A stretch of DNA of 41,697 nucleotides from Rhodobiaceae bacterium (GTDB lineage: Bacteria; Pseudomonadota; Alphaproteobacteria; Rhizobiales; Tepidamorphaceae), in the NCBI GenBank assembly GCA_020637855.1, contig JACKJR010000010.1, positions 1 to 41,697 of the forward strand, read 5' to 3'. Under the pieces are notes generated by a model, which worked only from the letters and a program-made list of their open reading frames with translations, searched no databases and was not told the DNA's origin. Of this stretch, positions 1 through 10,000 are shown in pieces. Position numbers and translations under genes: made by a program. Position 1 is the first letter of the stretch, and each line of letters opens with the position of its first letter.

Positions 1-107
1 GCGGGTGGCCCGAAAAGTGGACGCCGGTTTTCGGATCAGGCCACCCGCTCCTTACAAGTGGGCGGGCGTTCGAAGCGAAAAAGTGAGGACCACTTTTTCT
101 GAACGCC
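1..107. repeat. Cluster of two palindromic intergenic repeats
   Basis: Two nested inverted repeats lie side by side. The first has perfect 10-bp arms at 1-10 and 39-48 enclosing a core with CGAAAA (11-16) and TTTTCG (28-33). Its centre reads AAGTGGACGCCGGTTTT, the same core seen at 30641-30658. The second has outer arms GGCGTTC (65-71) and GAACGCC (101-107) round a perfect 9-bp hairpin, GAAAAAGTG (77-85) and CACTTTTTC (91-99). This is typical of the short mosaic palindromes scattered through rhizobial genomes. The first element may extend left of the window. The role is unknown; they could form RNA hairpins at transcript ends. Confidence 0.75.
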
Positions 108-360
108 TCGCCGGAGCAATAGCGCAGAAAGGGCCAATCCCTTTCAAGGTATTGCGACGCAGAAATGAGCGATTTTACCCATATCTGTTCCAGACACGGC
201 GGATTTTGCCCCTGAATGCGTTGCGGTCCGCTTGTGGTGGGCGACACCACGACACGAACCGCGCCTGTTCAGAAGCAAAATCCGTCACGCGCCTTGAGCC
301 TGTCCTCTGGCGCGCGAAGCGCGACCCGGGGGCCCGAAACCTGAATGTAGATACAGCCTG
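108..360. other. Intergenic stretch without a convincing gene
   Basis: An open frame crosses 5-361 but begins inside the palindromic repeats. Its translation is Arg-rich, low in hydrophobic patterning and unlike a folded protein, so I do not call it. The stretch probably holds the promoter of the membrane protein gene at 361, but I cannot pick out a clear -35/-10 pair. Confidence 0.5.
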
Positions 361-960
361 ATGCTGGGCATTGACGACATACGTTCAGGCCTCAAGGGCG
401 CCGTCGGCCTGCTGCGCGGCGACGCAAGCGCCATGCGTCACTTCGATGTCAGCTTCGAAGGCTTCTGGAAATCCTTCTTCGCGATCCTGGTGATCCTTCC
501 GGTCATCCTTCTTTACATTCACGGTGAGTGGGAAACGCTGGCGTTGGCGGACACGCGCTCCGGCGATCCGATGGACGTGCCGCAATCCTATGGCGCTTTC
601 GTGCTGAAGCGGTTCGTCGTCACGCTCGTTGACTGGCTCGCCTATCCGCTGATCATCCTGGCGATGGCGCGTCCGTTGGGGATCGAGCAGAAGGTGGTGC
701 CCTACATTGTCGCCCAGAACTGGAGCACGATCATCGTCTCGGCGGTGGTCGCGGTCCCCGGCATCATGTTCGGCTTCGGGCTGATGCCGGGAACGATCGC
801 CGGCATGATGACGCTGGCGTTGTTCGCCCTGGCCATGCGCTACTTCTACATGGTCGCGCGTATCGCTATTGGGGCGCCAACGGGTCTGGCCATTGGTCTT
901 GTCGCCTTCAACGCGGTGTCGAGCCTTTTCCTGAGCCAGCTTGCCGTGAAGCTTCTCTAG
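361..960 (+). CDS. Conserved multi-pass inner-membrane protein, function unknown
   Basis: This 199-residue protein is mostly hydrophobic. Membrane segments are visible at about residues 36-56 (FFAILVILPVILLYI), 82-105, 118-140, 143-165 and 172-195, giving roughly five spans. A short amphipathic N-terminus (MLGIDDIRSGLKGAVGLL) precedes them. I see no catalytic or transport motif and do not recognise a named family. The ATG at 361 has no strong ribosome binding site. The gene ends two bases before the stop of truA, which runs the other way, so the two converge. It could be a small transporter-like or membrane-scaffold protein, but nothing in the sequence decides that. Confidence 0.75.
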   Translation: MLGIDDIRSGLKGAVGLLRGDASAMRHFDVSFEGFWKSFFAILVILPVILLYIHGEWETLALADTRSGDPMDVPQSYGAFVLKRFVVTLVDWLAYPLIILAMARPLGIEQKVVPYIVAQNWSTIIVSAVVAVPGIMFGFGLMPGTIAGMMTLALFALAMRYFYMVARIAIGAPTGLAIGLVAFNAVSSLFLSQLAVKLL

Positions 961-962
961 GG

Positions 963-1700
963 TCAGTAGTCGACTTGCACCAGATAGAGCCCGGCGGACG
1001 GCGCAAGCGGCGGACATTGCGCACGGTCGCGCGCTTCGAGCGCTTCCCTGAGGTCACGCTTCGTCCACTTGCCCTCGCCGACGAACTTCAGCGCGCCGGC
1101 AAAGGAACGTACCTGATGGTGCAGGAATGATCGCGCCTTTGCCTCGATGATGACGGTCTCGCCGGAGCGCCGCACGGTGAGGGTGTCGAGCGTCTTCACC
1201 GGCGACTTCGCCTGGCAGGCTGCTGCGCGGAACGTTGTGAAGTCGTGGTTGCCGATCAACACCTGCGCCGCGTCGGCCATGGCGTCCGCATCGAGCGGTA
1301 CATGCACCAGCCAGGCCCGGTTTGCCATCAAAGCCAAAGGGGGACGCCGGTTGACGATCAGATAACGGTAGTGCCGCGCGGTTGCCGAGAAGCGGGCATC
1401 AAAGTCATCGCTGACGATTTCCGCAGACAGGATGGAAACGGGGTCTGGCCGCAGATGCGCGTTCAGCGCGTCGCGTACGGTGTCCGTCGGCCAGGCTTTT
1501 TCAAGGTCGACATGCGCAACCTGGCCCAACGCATGCACGCCGGTGTCCGTGCGCCCCGCGCCACCGGGAATGACACCCTCGCCGCTGAATTTTTTCAGCG
1601 CCTCGGCGAGCACGCCCTGCACCGTGCGTCCGTCGGCCTGCATCTGCCAGCCGAGAAACGGCGTACCGTCATATTCGATGGTAAGTTTATACCTAGGCAT
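963..1700 (-). CDS. truA: tRNA pseudouridine(38-40) synthase TruA
   Basis: TruA isomerises uridines 38, 39 and 40 in the tRNA anticodon arm. The 245-residue protein has the family's usual length and N-terminal pattern (YKLTIEYDGTPFLGWQ). The catalytic block GAGRTDTGVHALGQVAH places the nucleophile at Asp52. In related genomes truA usually follows def and fmt in one operon. Here a 258-bp gap containing a small gene on the other strand separates it from fmt, so it must rely on read-through across that gene or on its own promoter. The ATG at 1700 has only a weak ribosome binding site. Identification is firm. Confidence 0.97.
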   Translation of the reverse strand: MPRYKLTIEYDGTPFLGWQMQADGRTVQGVLAEALKKFSGEGVIPGGAGRTDTGVHALGQVAHVDLEKAWPTDTVRDALNAHLRPDPVSILSAEIVSDDFDARFSATARHYRYLIVNRRPPLALMANRAWLVHVPLDADAMADAAQVLIGNHDFTTFRAAACQAKSPVKTLDTLTVRRSGETVIIEAKARSFLHHQVRSFAGALKFVGEGKWTKRDLREALEARDRAQCPPLAPSAGLYLVQVDY

Positions 1701-1732
1701 AGTGCGTGCTCATTTAGCGCGGAGGAAAATCA

Positions 1733-1966
1733 ATGGCACTTATCCGTAAGTTCACGAAAAAGACGATGGATAGAAACCAGGTGCATGGTGAAATTACAGC
1801 GACTTATTCGGTGTTTCATTGGGATGACAGAACGCTTTTACAGATCGATTCATATGGTTCAAAAGCGAGGAAAATCCCTGGGAAAAAGAGTCAGACGTTT
1901 CAGTTGGATGAGCAAGGCGCATCTGCATTGTTTCAGATATTGAAGAAAGAATTTGGGTTCAGTTGA
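1733..1966 (+). CDS. Small AT-rich hypothetical protein inserted between fmt and truA
   Basis: This 77-residue protein is read against the flanking def-fmt-truA direction. A clean GGAGG ribosome binding site (about 1721-1725) precedes the ATG. The protein is basic at the N-terminus (MALIRKFTKKTMDR) and then shows alternating strand-like segments (ATYSVFHWDDRTLLQIDSYG), a PGKKSQTF motif and a C-terminal helix. It has no membrane segment. By eye its base composition is much richer in A+T than its neighbours, which suggests acquisition by transfer. Its 3' end overlaps the fmt stop by 8 bp. I have a vague memory of similar small proteins beside fmt, sometimes mislabelled as formyltransferase, but claim no function. 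Confidence 0.75.
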   Translation: MALIRKFTKKTMDRNQVHGEITATYSVFHWDDRTLLQIDSYGSKARKIPGKKSQTFQLDEQGASALFQILKKEFGFS

Positions 1967-2882
1967 GCTGAGAGTCTTTCTGAATGGCCGTACCGCGCAG
2001 GAAGGCATCGGCTGCCATCGCGCCTTTCCCTGCCCGCTGCAATTCGACGAGGCACACCGCGCCATCGCCGCAGGCAATCGTCAGCGCATCGTCGAGCACG
2101 GTTCCCGGTTCTCCGGAACCCTGGGCCAATGCACTGCGCAGCACCTTGATGCGTTCTGTCTTGCCGCCAAGCACGGTCTCGAACCATGCACCGGGGAAAG
2201 GCGACAGGCCACGGATATGGTTGTGGACTTCTTGTGCCGGTCTGTTCCAGTCGATCCGCGCCTCTGCTTTTTCAATCTTTTTCGCGTAGATCGTTTCGCC
2301 GTGCTGTTCCTGAAAGCTCAGTGCGCCGCGCGACAGGGCTGCGAGCGCGCGGCCCATCAGGTCTGCGCCGAGCCGCATCAGCCGGTCGTGAAGCTGGCCC
2401 GCCGTCTCGTCGGGGCCGATCTCCACACGTTCGGTCATGGCGACGGGGCCGGTGTCGAGGCCCGCTTCCATGCGCATCACCATGACGCCGGTCGAGGCGT
2501 CGCCCGCCATGATCGCGCGCTGGATCGGGGCCGCGCCGCGCCAGCGCGGCAACAGCGAGGCGTGCAGGTTGAGACAGCCTTCGGCTGGCGTATCCAGCAC
2601 CGCCTGCGGCAGCAGCTGTCCGTAGGCGACGACCACGGCGACATCGGCCTCATGTGCGGCAAAGCCGGCTTGCGTCTCTTCGTCCCTGAAGCTCTGCGGC
2701 GTCAGGACAGTGAGCCCGAACCCGGCGGCGGCCTCATGCACCGGCGAACGCCGTTCCGCCTGCCCGCGCCCGGCCGGGCGCGGCGGCTGGGTATAGACCG
2801 CGACGACTTCGTGGCCTTGACCGATGATTTCCATGAGGGTGGGAACGGCGAAGTCCGGCGTTCCCATGAAGACGACACGCAA
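1959..2882 (-). CDS. fmt: Methionyl-tRNA formyltransferase
   Basis: Fmt transfers the formyl group of 10-formyltetrahydrofolate to initiator Met-tRNA. The 307-residue protein opens with the typical MRVVFMGTPDFAVP. It has the catalytic Asn105 and His107 in CLNLHASLLPRWRGAAPIQ and Asp143 in GLDTGPVAM. The C-terminal tRNA-binding region ends in the usual short tail. The start is a TTG at 2882, chosen because it gives the family's normal N-terminus and has an AAGGAAG ribosome binding site about eight bases upstream. def lies upstream in the same direction across a 131-bp gap filled with palindromic repeats. Identification is firm. Confidence 0.96.
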   Translation of the reverse strand: MRVVFMGTPDFAVPTLMEIIGQGHEVVAVYTQPPRPAGRGQAERRSPVHEAAAGFGLTVLTPQSFRDEETQAGFAAHEADVAVVVAYGQLLPQAVLDTPAEGCLNLHASLLPRWRGAAPIQRAIMAGDASTGVMVMRMEAGLDTGPVAMTERVEIGPDETAGQLHDRLMRLGADLMGRALAALSRGALSFQEQHGETIYAKKIEKAEARIDWNRPAQEVHNHIRGLSPFPGAWFETVLGGKTERIKVLRSALAQGSGEPGTVLDDALTIACGDGAVCLVELQRAGKGAMAADAFLRGTAIQKDSQLN

Positions 2883-2904
2883 GTCAGGCTTCCTTCATTA
2901 CGAA

Positions 2905-3005
2905 ATTTGATCCTGGAGCGTTTCCAGGAGTTGAGCGGGAATAAAAACGATCCAGTGAATCGTTTTTCCGCGAAACGGCTTCCGGTTTTCCGTCTGGAAA
3001 CGCGA
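2905..3005. repeat. Mosaic of short palindromes between def and fmt
   Basis: Three small hairpins lie in a row: TCCTGGA/TCCAGGA (2911-2917 and 2923-2929), a perfect 9-bp pair AAAAACGAT/ATCGTTTTT (2943-2951 and 2959-2967, 7-base loop), and TTTCC/GGAAA (2987-2991 and 2996-3000). The last includes CCGGTTTTCC, shared with the repeats at 1-48 and 30630-30671. The layout matches the mosaic intergenic repeats of rhizobia. It lies inside the def-fmt transcript, so it could affect mRNA processing between the two genes. That effect is inference. Confidence 0.65.
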
Positions 3006-3013
3006 CCATGTCT

Positions 3014-3538
3014 CTAAAGCGCGTGGGTGGCGCGGTGTTTCTCGGCCTTGGCGAATTTCTTGATCACGCGATCGCGCTTCAGTTTCGACAGGTAGTCGAT
3101 GAACAAAAGCCCGTTGAGATGGTCGATCTCGTGCTGCACGCAGGTTGCCAGAACGCCGTCTGCTTCCATCTCCCGAGGCTTGCCGTCGCGATCGATATAG
3201 GTGACGCGGCAGCGCGCCGGGCGTTCGATCTCGGCGTAATATTCCGGGATCGAAAGGCATCCCTCCTCATAAGGGGACATCTCGTCGGACGTCCACACCA
3301 CTTCCGGGTTGATCAGCGCGTGCGGAGCACGGGCGTCCTCGTCGCGCGAGACGTCCATGACAAGAACCCGGCGCGGCACGGCGATCTGGATGCCGGCAAG
3401 CCCGATGCCGGGCGCCTCGTACATGGTCTCCAGCATGTCGTCGATCAGCGCGCGCAGTTCGTCGTCGACACGCTCGATGGGGTCGCTCGTCTTGCGCAGC
3501 AGCGGATCGGGCAGGGTGATGATGTCGCGTTTTGCCAT
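3014..3538 (-). CDS. def: Peptide deformylase
   Basis: Def removes the N-formyl group from nascent proteins, undoing the product of fmt next door. The 174-residue protein has all three metal-site motifs: GIGLAGIQ (44-51), EGCLSIP with metal ligand Cys94, and QHEIDH (135-140) with ligands His136 and His140 and catalytic Glu137. Motif 1 has GIGLAGIQ where many family members have GIGLAAxQ, a mild change. The ATG at 3538 follows the addA stop by 17 bases in the same direction, so def may be carried on the end of the addBA transcript. Identification is firm. Confidence 0.97.
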   Translation of the reverse strand: MAKRDIITLPDPLLRKTSDPIERVDDELRALIDDMLETMYEAPGIGLAGIQIAVPRRVLVMDVSRDEDARAPHALINPEVVWTSDEMSPYEEGCLSIPEYYAEIERPARCRVTYIDRDGKPREMEADGVLATCVQHEIDHLNGLLFIDYLSKLKRDRVIKKFAKAEKHRATHAL

Positions 3539-3555
3539 GGCGCGGATTTAGTAGG

Positions 3556-6500
3556 TCATGCTTGCGCGGTCAATCTGTCTGCGGCTTCAAAGCCGCAGAG
3601 CATCTCAGCGGGCAGCCGCGTGATCGCAGGGCCACCCTCCGCATCGCTCCAGATCAGAACCGCTTCAATCGTCTTTTCCGGGTGTATCGCGCCAAGCAGG
3701 GCGGCATAGGCGGCAAGCTGCGCGACGTAAGGTTCCGGCGTGTCTCCGGGGCTGGCGGGGACCGGTCCGCCGGTCTTGTAATCGGCGACGGTAATCGTGT
3801 TGTCACCGATGACCAGCCGGTCGATACGGCCTGCAACCGAGATCGTCTCGTCGCCTTCGGTACGTTGCACGATTCCGGCAATCGGCACTTCGCTGCGGCT
3901 GCCCGAACTGAACAGGAACGCGAGCGCGGGATCGTTCATGAGTGCGAGAACCGCCCCCAGAGCCGTTTCGCGTTTATCCTCGTCCCAGTCATGGGCATGC
4001 ACTTTCAGCAACGCCTCGCCCGCCTGCCTGCGCTTGTCTTCGGCGACTTCGGGCAGATGCTCCAGCAGCAGATGCACCAGCGTGCCGCGCCTGCGGGCTT
4101 CGGCCCCGCCAGGACCGGACGAATATGTGCCGATGCCGAGCGAGCTGGCCGCCTGCCACATGACCTCCGGGCGCGCTTCCATCGCTCGCCGGGCCCAGCC
4201 GGGAAGCGGCTCGGATGAGATGGTTTCCGGCTTTTCCATTTTCCCCGTGGGCACTGCGCCGGGATTGCCTGGCAAGAAGAGGCGCATGCCATCGCCGATG
4301 CCTTCAAGACGTTCCGATAGCGCGGCTTCGACCAGATTGTACCAGCAACCGTCGTCGCGCTTGCGACCGGTTTCCGCCCCGCAGATGACGAGCCTGTCCT
4401 GCGCCCGCGTCATCGCGACATAAAGCAGCCGGTGGAACTCTTCCTCGCCACGCGCATCGCCGTCATCGATCAGCTTTTGCATGGCTGTCGTCCGCAAAGC
4501 CTTGCCAGGGTCCCACAGCACCGCGCGCGGTGGTCTGAAGATATCCTCATCGCGCACGATCAGCAGCGGATCGCGCTGTCCGCTGCGTGGTGGCGAGCAG
4601 GTGTCGGCAACGAAGACGACCGGGGCTTCCAGTCCCTTTGCGCCATGCACGGTCATGACGCGCACGGCTTCGCCACCCTCGTCCAGATCGCGCTTGATCT
4701 CGCCTCCGGAACGTTCAAGCCAGGCCAGGAAGCCGGCGACGCTCGGCACGTTGCTTCGTTCATAGGCCAGTGCCCGGTCAGCCAGTTCATCGAGCACATC
4801 ATCGGCTTCGTTGCCGAGGCGCTCGCGGTAGGCAAGGCGTCCGCCTTCGGCACCCAGAACGTGAGCAAGAAACGTGAAGGGCCGTTCCTTGCGGGCGATT
4901 CCGGCAAGTTCGGAAAAGCGCTCCGCGGCGGTTTCGATCCTTGCCATTCCGCGATGCGTATGAAGCGCGTCGGCCAGCGCGCCGGGCCGCCCGATTGCGA
5001 TCTCCATCAGGTCGTCGTCGTTGAGCCCGAACAGCGGGCTCTTCAGCGCACAGGCCAGCGCATAATCATCGTCGGGCATCAGGCTCGCCCGCATTAGCGC
5101 CATCAGGTCGAGCGTGGCGATGGAGTCCGTAAGCTTGAGGCGATCGGCGCCGGCGACGGGTACGCCTTCGGCCTTCAGCGCGCGGATGATCGGCGCGGCT
5201 AGCCGCGTGCGCTTTCTAAGCAGGATCAGGAAATCACCGGCCTGCGCCGGTGCTAGCGTCGAAGGCAGAATGTCCTCGTTGTCGATGGTGGCACGAATGT
5301 CCTGCGCTATCTTCCTTGCCAGGAGGCTTTCCGCAGAGTCGGTACGCTCAATGTCGAGTGGCGCATCCCACGGGTTTTCGTCCGGTGCCCCGGGTTTGGG
5401 GATGGGCTCCCACAACTCGACGCGGCCCATCGCTTTCCCGCGCGCGGCGGAATGAGCAACAGGGCGCTCGGTATCGAACACCACGCCACGCCTCGCGCCT
5501 GCGTTGGCAAAGACGTGATCGACGGCCTCCAGCACGGCAGGCGCGGTGCGGAAGGAACGGAACAGCTCGACAGTCTCAAATCCGCTGTCTTCGGGAATCC
5601 GCGCCTCGAAGTGTTCCGCCATGGCAAGGAAGCCCGCCGGGTCGGCACCCTGGAAGGAGTAGATCGACTGTTTCGGGTCGCCGACCGCAAAGACCGTGCG
5701 GGACACATGGCGCGCGCCGGCGCCTGCGAAGAACTCCTCCGTCAGCGCGCGCACCACACGCCACTGGTCGGGACTGGTGTCCTGCGCCTCGTCGACGAGG
5801 ATGTGGTCGAGGCCGGGGTCAAGCTTGTAGAGCACCCATGCGGCATCATGGCCGAATTCGAGCAGGCCGACGGTGCGCGCGATGAGATCGGCATAATCGA
5901 GCATGCCGCGCTCGGCCTTGGCGCGTTCGTAGCGGGTGATAACGGCATCGCCGGCAAGCGCGAGATCGCCATTGAGTTCCATGATGCGCGCCGCACGATA
6001 GGTCTGCATCAGCGGCAGGAAGCGCGCCTGTTCGTCCTCAAGCCGCTGGGCGATTGCGGGTAGCGCATTGGCCGCCTCGGCGTTGAGCAGGCGGTCGCGC
6101 TGTTTGTTCTTGCTGTCACTCCAGAAGACTTCGGTGAGCCGTGCAACGGTCTCGCCCGCGTCGGTTTCAGAAGCTGCCTGCCGCAGCAAACGCGCCGTCA
6201 CATCGGTGCTTGCCTGCGGGTATTGCGACAGGGCGTTTGCGATTGCCGTCCACTCTTTGATGGGCAGGTGCGGGCTTGAGAGAATGTCGCGGACGACTTC
6301 CTGACTTGTGATGCCTGGCGAGACACCAAGCACGCCTGCAACATGCGCGCGCACGCGGCCCTGACTGATGCGGCTGCCTTCAAGCCAGATGTCGAAGTCG
6401 TTGCGACGGTCGGTCAGGCTGGCAAGCAGGCGCGCGAAACGGTCGGGATCGAGTTGCAGGTTGAGGCGCCCGAGTGCTGCGGCAAGTTCATCGCTGCCGG

Positions 6501-7020
6501 GCTCGGCAAGCACATCCTGCCGTGCCTGGACTTTAAGCACTTGCGCCATGTCGTCGTCGAGCACGGTGAAGCCTGCCGGCACGCGCGCCTCGAACGGAAA
6601 CCGCTGCAGCACGCTTTCGCAGAAGGCGTGGATGGTCTGGATTTTCAGCCTGCCCGGCGTTTCGATGGCGCGCGCGAACAGCCTGCGCGCGAGTTGCGTC
6701 TCGCGCCGGTCGGGTGACCTTCCGAGCAGGTCGTTCAGAGCCGTGGCAAGATCGTTATCGCGGGCCTGCGTCCACGTCGCCAGTTCCTCGAAGACGCGGG
6801 TCTGCATCTGCGCTGCCGCAGCCTTGGTGAAGGTCAGGCACAACACCGCGCCGGGGTCGGCACCCGTCAGCAGCAGCCGCAATACGCGGCGTGACAGCAC
6901 GTAGGTTTTGCCCGAACCCGCATTGGCGGTGACCCAGGCCGAATGCGCCGGATCGGTCGCGCGCTGTTGCCGTGCCTTTGTCTCCTCGTCGATTTGGAGC
7001 TTGTCGCGTACGCCGCTCAT
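3556..7020 (-). CDS. addA: Double-strand break repair helicase-nuclease AddA
   Basis: AddA is the helicase subunit of AddAB, which resects double-strand ends for RecA, the alphaproteobacterial counterpart of RecBCD. The 1154-residue protein starts with a UvrD-type Walker A box (ANAGSGKT, 32-39). It carries the DEAQDT Walker B and QSIYSFQGADP motif III in the middle and VMTVHGAKGLEAPVVFV and LLYVAMTRAQDRLV further on. It ends in a RecB-type nuclease domain with GRIDRLVI and ADYKTGG. The ATG overlaps the addB stop by four bases (ATGA), which indicates translational coupling. Length and motif order fit a complete enzyme. Confidence 0.97.
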   Translation of the reverse strand: MSGVRDKLQIDEETKARQQRATDPAHSAWVTANAGSGKTYVLSRRVLRLLLTGADPGAVLCLTFTKAAAAQMQTRVFEELATWTQARDNDLATALNDLLGRSPDRRETQLARRLFARAIETPGRLKIQTIHAFCESVLQRFPFEARVPAGFTVLDDDMAQVLKVQARQDVLAEPGSDELAAALGRLNLQLDPDRFARLLASLTDRRNDFDIWLEGSRISQGRVRAHVAGVLGVSPGITSQEVVRDILSSPHLPIKEWTAIANALSQYPQASTDVTARLLRQAASETDAGETVARLTEVFWSDSKNKQRDRLLNAEAANALPAIAQRLEDEQARFLPLMQTYRAARIMELNGDLALAGDAVITRYERAKAERGMLDYADLIARTVGLLEFGHDAAWVLYKLDPGLDHILVDEAQDTSPDQWRVVRALTEEFFAGAGARHVSRTVFAVGDPKQSIYSFQGADPAGFLAMAEHFEARIPEDSGFETVELFRSFRTAPAVLEAVDHVFANAGARRGVVFDTERPVAHSAARGKAMGRVELWEPIPKPGAPDENPWDAPLDIERTDSAESLLARKIAQDIRATIDNEDILPSTLAPAQAGDFLILLRKRTRLAAPIIRALKAEGVPVAGADRLKLTDSIATLDLMALMRASLMPDDDYALACALKSPLFGLNDDDLMEIAIGRPGALADALHTHRGMARIETAAERFSELAGIARKERPFTFLAHVLGAEGGRLAYRERLGNEADDVLDELADRALAYERSNVPSVAGFLAWLERSGGEIKRDLDEGGEAVRVMTVHGAKGLEAPVVFVADTCSPPRSGQRDPLLIVRDEDIFRPPRAVLWDPGKALRTTAMQKLIDDGDARGEEEFHRLLYVAMTRAQDRLVICGAETGRKRDDGCWYNLVEAALSERLEGIGDGMRLFLPGNPGAVPTGKMEKPETISSEPLPGWARRAMEARPEVMWQAASSLGIGTYSSGPGGAEARRRGTLVHLLLEHLPEVAEDKRRQAGEALLKVHAHDWDEDKRETALGAVLALMNDPALAFLFSSGSRSEVPIAGIVQRTEGDETISVAGRIDRLVIGDNTITVADYKTGGPVPASPGDTPEPYVAQLAAYAALLGAIHPEKTIEAVLIWSDAEGGPAITRLPAEMLCGFEAADRLTAQA

Positions 7021-10000
7021 TCGCTGCCCCCTTCACCGCCATCGGCGGTGCTCCACTCGCGGTATCGCGACAGGTGGTCGTAGGGTTCTTCGGCGCGGGC
7101 GAGCTTGGCGGAGACGCGTGGCCGGTAGGGCAAGGTCGCGTTGTCATAGGCGGCGACTAGATCGGTGAAGCCTTTGAGTGCTTCGCTGGCAAGCGTCATG
7201 GTTTCGCTGCCGGACGCAACGGCCCGGACATCGCCAGCCGGCGTGCCGCCGCTCAGGCGGACATAGACCAGTTCGCTTGCCTGTGCCGTCGCGATGCCGG
7301 CAAAGCCGCCGCGTGCGGCGATGGCGGCTTCAAGCGTCAATTGTGGCGCGAGACCCGAAGCAACCTGCTTTGCCGTTGGCGGGGCGCCCGTCTTGTAATC
7401 GAGGATCGCAAGAGTGCCGTCGCCGCATAAATCGATCCGGTCCGCGCGCGCGGTCAGCTTGAATTCGCCGCCTGATGCAGCGAGCGAAAGTTCACCGCTC
7501 ACTTCAAGGCTTGCCGCCCTGTGACCCGTAGCGCGCCGCTGCGCTTCGTACCCTGCAAACCATGCCGCGATGCGTATCAGCCGGGGCCACCACGATGCAC
7601 GGGTATGCACGGCAATTCCCGCGCGCTTCATCTCATCCTCGAACAATGATGCGAGCCGGGTTGCGGCATCTTTCGGTGTGGCGTCTTTCGTTTCGCCAAC
7701 GAAACGGGCTATGGCATCGTGCACAAGCGATCCCCGCAGTGCCGCGTCGGCATCTTCATCCAGTGGCGGCAAGGGATCGAGCCGCAGGATCTTTGAAGCG
7801 TAAATGGCGTAAGGATCGCGGATCAGTGTTTCCGCCTGCGTCACGCTCAGGCGCCTTGGCCGGGCGGAGACAGGCGGACACGGCGCAGGCTCCCTTGGCA
7901 GATCGCCCTGTAATGTGTGGTCGAGGTCGCGCGCCCAGCCGAGATAGCGGCCGCCCTTGCGGGTCAGTGCCTTGTATGTGTTCTCGCCCGCAACAGCCTC
8001 AAGCCGTTGCAGCCAGCGCGAGGCAACCGTTGGCGAACCGTCGCTCCGCAGCGACCGGGTCAGCACGACATCGCCGCCGGCCATGTGCTGGGCGACGTCA
8101 TGTGCGGCAAGGCCGATGCGGCGTTCCGGCAGGTCAAGGCCCAGTCCGGCCCGCATCGTCCGGCTGAGCCAGGGATCGGTTTTGGTGTCGCCCGGCCAAG
8201 AGCCCTCGTTGAGCCCGCCGAGCACGACACGGCCGAATTGCTGCAGGCGCGCTTCCAGCGGCCCGAGGATGGCGATGCGCCGGTCGCGGGCAGGATTGCG
8301 CACCGGAATGCCTTCCATCAGGCTGGCGAGAAACGGCGGCACCGAGGCAAGCGGCAACCTCATGCCGGTATCGAAGCTCTCGGCAAGCTGATCGAGAAAC
8401 TGCATCAGCCGGATGCCGTCATCGCCACCGAACAGTAGCGGCATGCCCGCGTCGTCCGATCCGCCGGAAAGCGTGATGGCCGCATCGCGAAGCAGGGCGA
8501 CGGACTCGATGAAACTGGCGGCTTTCCCTTGCAGTGCAAGTAACGGAGACAGCGCTGCCTCCAGATGCCCGACGAGCGCGCGAGCCTCGCCGGCAGCCCG
8601 GTCGCGCAAGCGTGCGGCAACATTGTTGCGCAACGGGTCTTCGGCAAGTCTTGTATCGAGCGCGCGCCGCAGACCGGCGATCCCCGGTGCCGGCCTGCGG
8701 CCACGAAGGGCAAGTGCTTCCAGCGCGTCGCGCGCCACCGTTGCGTCGCCGCCTTGCGCGTCGCGCAGCAGGCGGTGGCGCAGCAAGGCGGCCAGGGGGA
8801 CGGGTGCCAGGTCTTCGGCGGCGGCTTCGCATACGAGCCGGAGAAAGGTTCCCGCAGGTGTCGAGGAAAGTGGCCGGCCGGCGGAATCATCGACTTGCAG
8901 CCCCCAGCGCGCCAGCTCCGCCGACACGCGCCGCGCAAGGCCCCTGTCGGGTGTGACGAGGGCGGCGTCAGGCTTGCCCGCCTCGATTGCTTCACGTAGC
9001 GCCAGCGCGATTGCAAGTGCCTCCTCGCGCGGCGTTTCGGCGTTCAGGATCGCCAGCCCGGCATACGCATCGCCACCGGTTTCCGGATCGTGTTCGTGCC
9101 ATTGGTCCGTCGTTGCCACGGGCCGGAAGATTTCAGTCATAAGACGCTGACGCGGGCAGGGCGCGTCTTTTCCACCTGCGCTCAGCTCGCAGACGTCTTC
9201 GCGCTCAAGTCCGAGTGATCGCAGCAGTTGTGCCAGCCCGTATTGCGGATGGGTATGTTCGCCGCCGATTGCCTCCCAGGATTTCGCGTCAGCGGTCTGG
9301 TCAAGACCGGGAAGCACGATCCAGCCGCGTGGCAGGCCGGCCACTGTTTTCATCAGCGCTGCCGTGGCGGGAACGGAGCCCGTCGATCCTGCGATGATAA
9401 AGGGTGCTTCGGGCCGCTCCCTGGCAATCCGTTGTGTCTGCGCGCGGATCAGCGCGTTACGCCGCGCGATCGGGTCGCTCAGGTTGCGCTCCTTCAGATG
9501 CTCCGGCCAGGTCTCGACCACGATGCTCAGGAAGCGATGCGCGATATCCCAGTAACCGGCATGATTTTCCGGCACCAGGTTGACCAGATCGGATGCAGGA
9601 ACCTCTTCGGTCTCGAACGCGTCGAGCAGGCGGGCGAGGTCGCGGGCAAGCGCGCTGGCGTCCGCCGCGCCGACCGGGATCAACAGGCCGTCGCTGCGGC
9701 CGGGAAAGTTCAGCGCGCGCGCCTTGTGCTGCCCGAACTCGTAGACGAGCCGGGTCAGGGCAAGATGGCGTTCAAGCATGCTGACGGCTGGCGGCAGCGG
9801 CAGCCTGCTCCCGGCGCCAAAATTGCCGGCGAGTTCACCGGCCTCGATCTCGCCGATCAGGGCCGCGTCCTCGTCGACATCGCCGATCGCCATTATGCGC
9901 GGCAGCATGACCGGCCTGCCGGCATGGAACAAAAGCCTGTCGGCCAGAACCCGCGCCGCGCGCCGGTTGGGCAGCAACACGGTAGCATCCGCGAGTGCGG

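Noticed and set aside
5..361. 118-residue open frame at the left edge
   Set aside because: It begins inside palindromic repeats, has a biased Arg-rich translation and no ribosome binding site or domain pattern.
385..1017. Antisense frame over the membrane protein gene and truA end
   Set aside because: Arg/Asp/His-rich shadow translation typical of high-GC antisense frames; the plus-strand gene has clear membrane segments.
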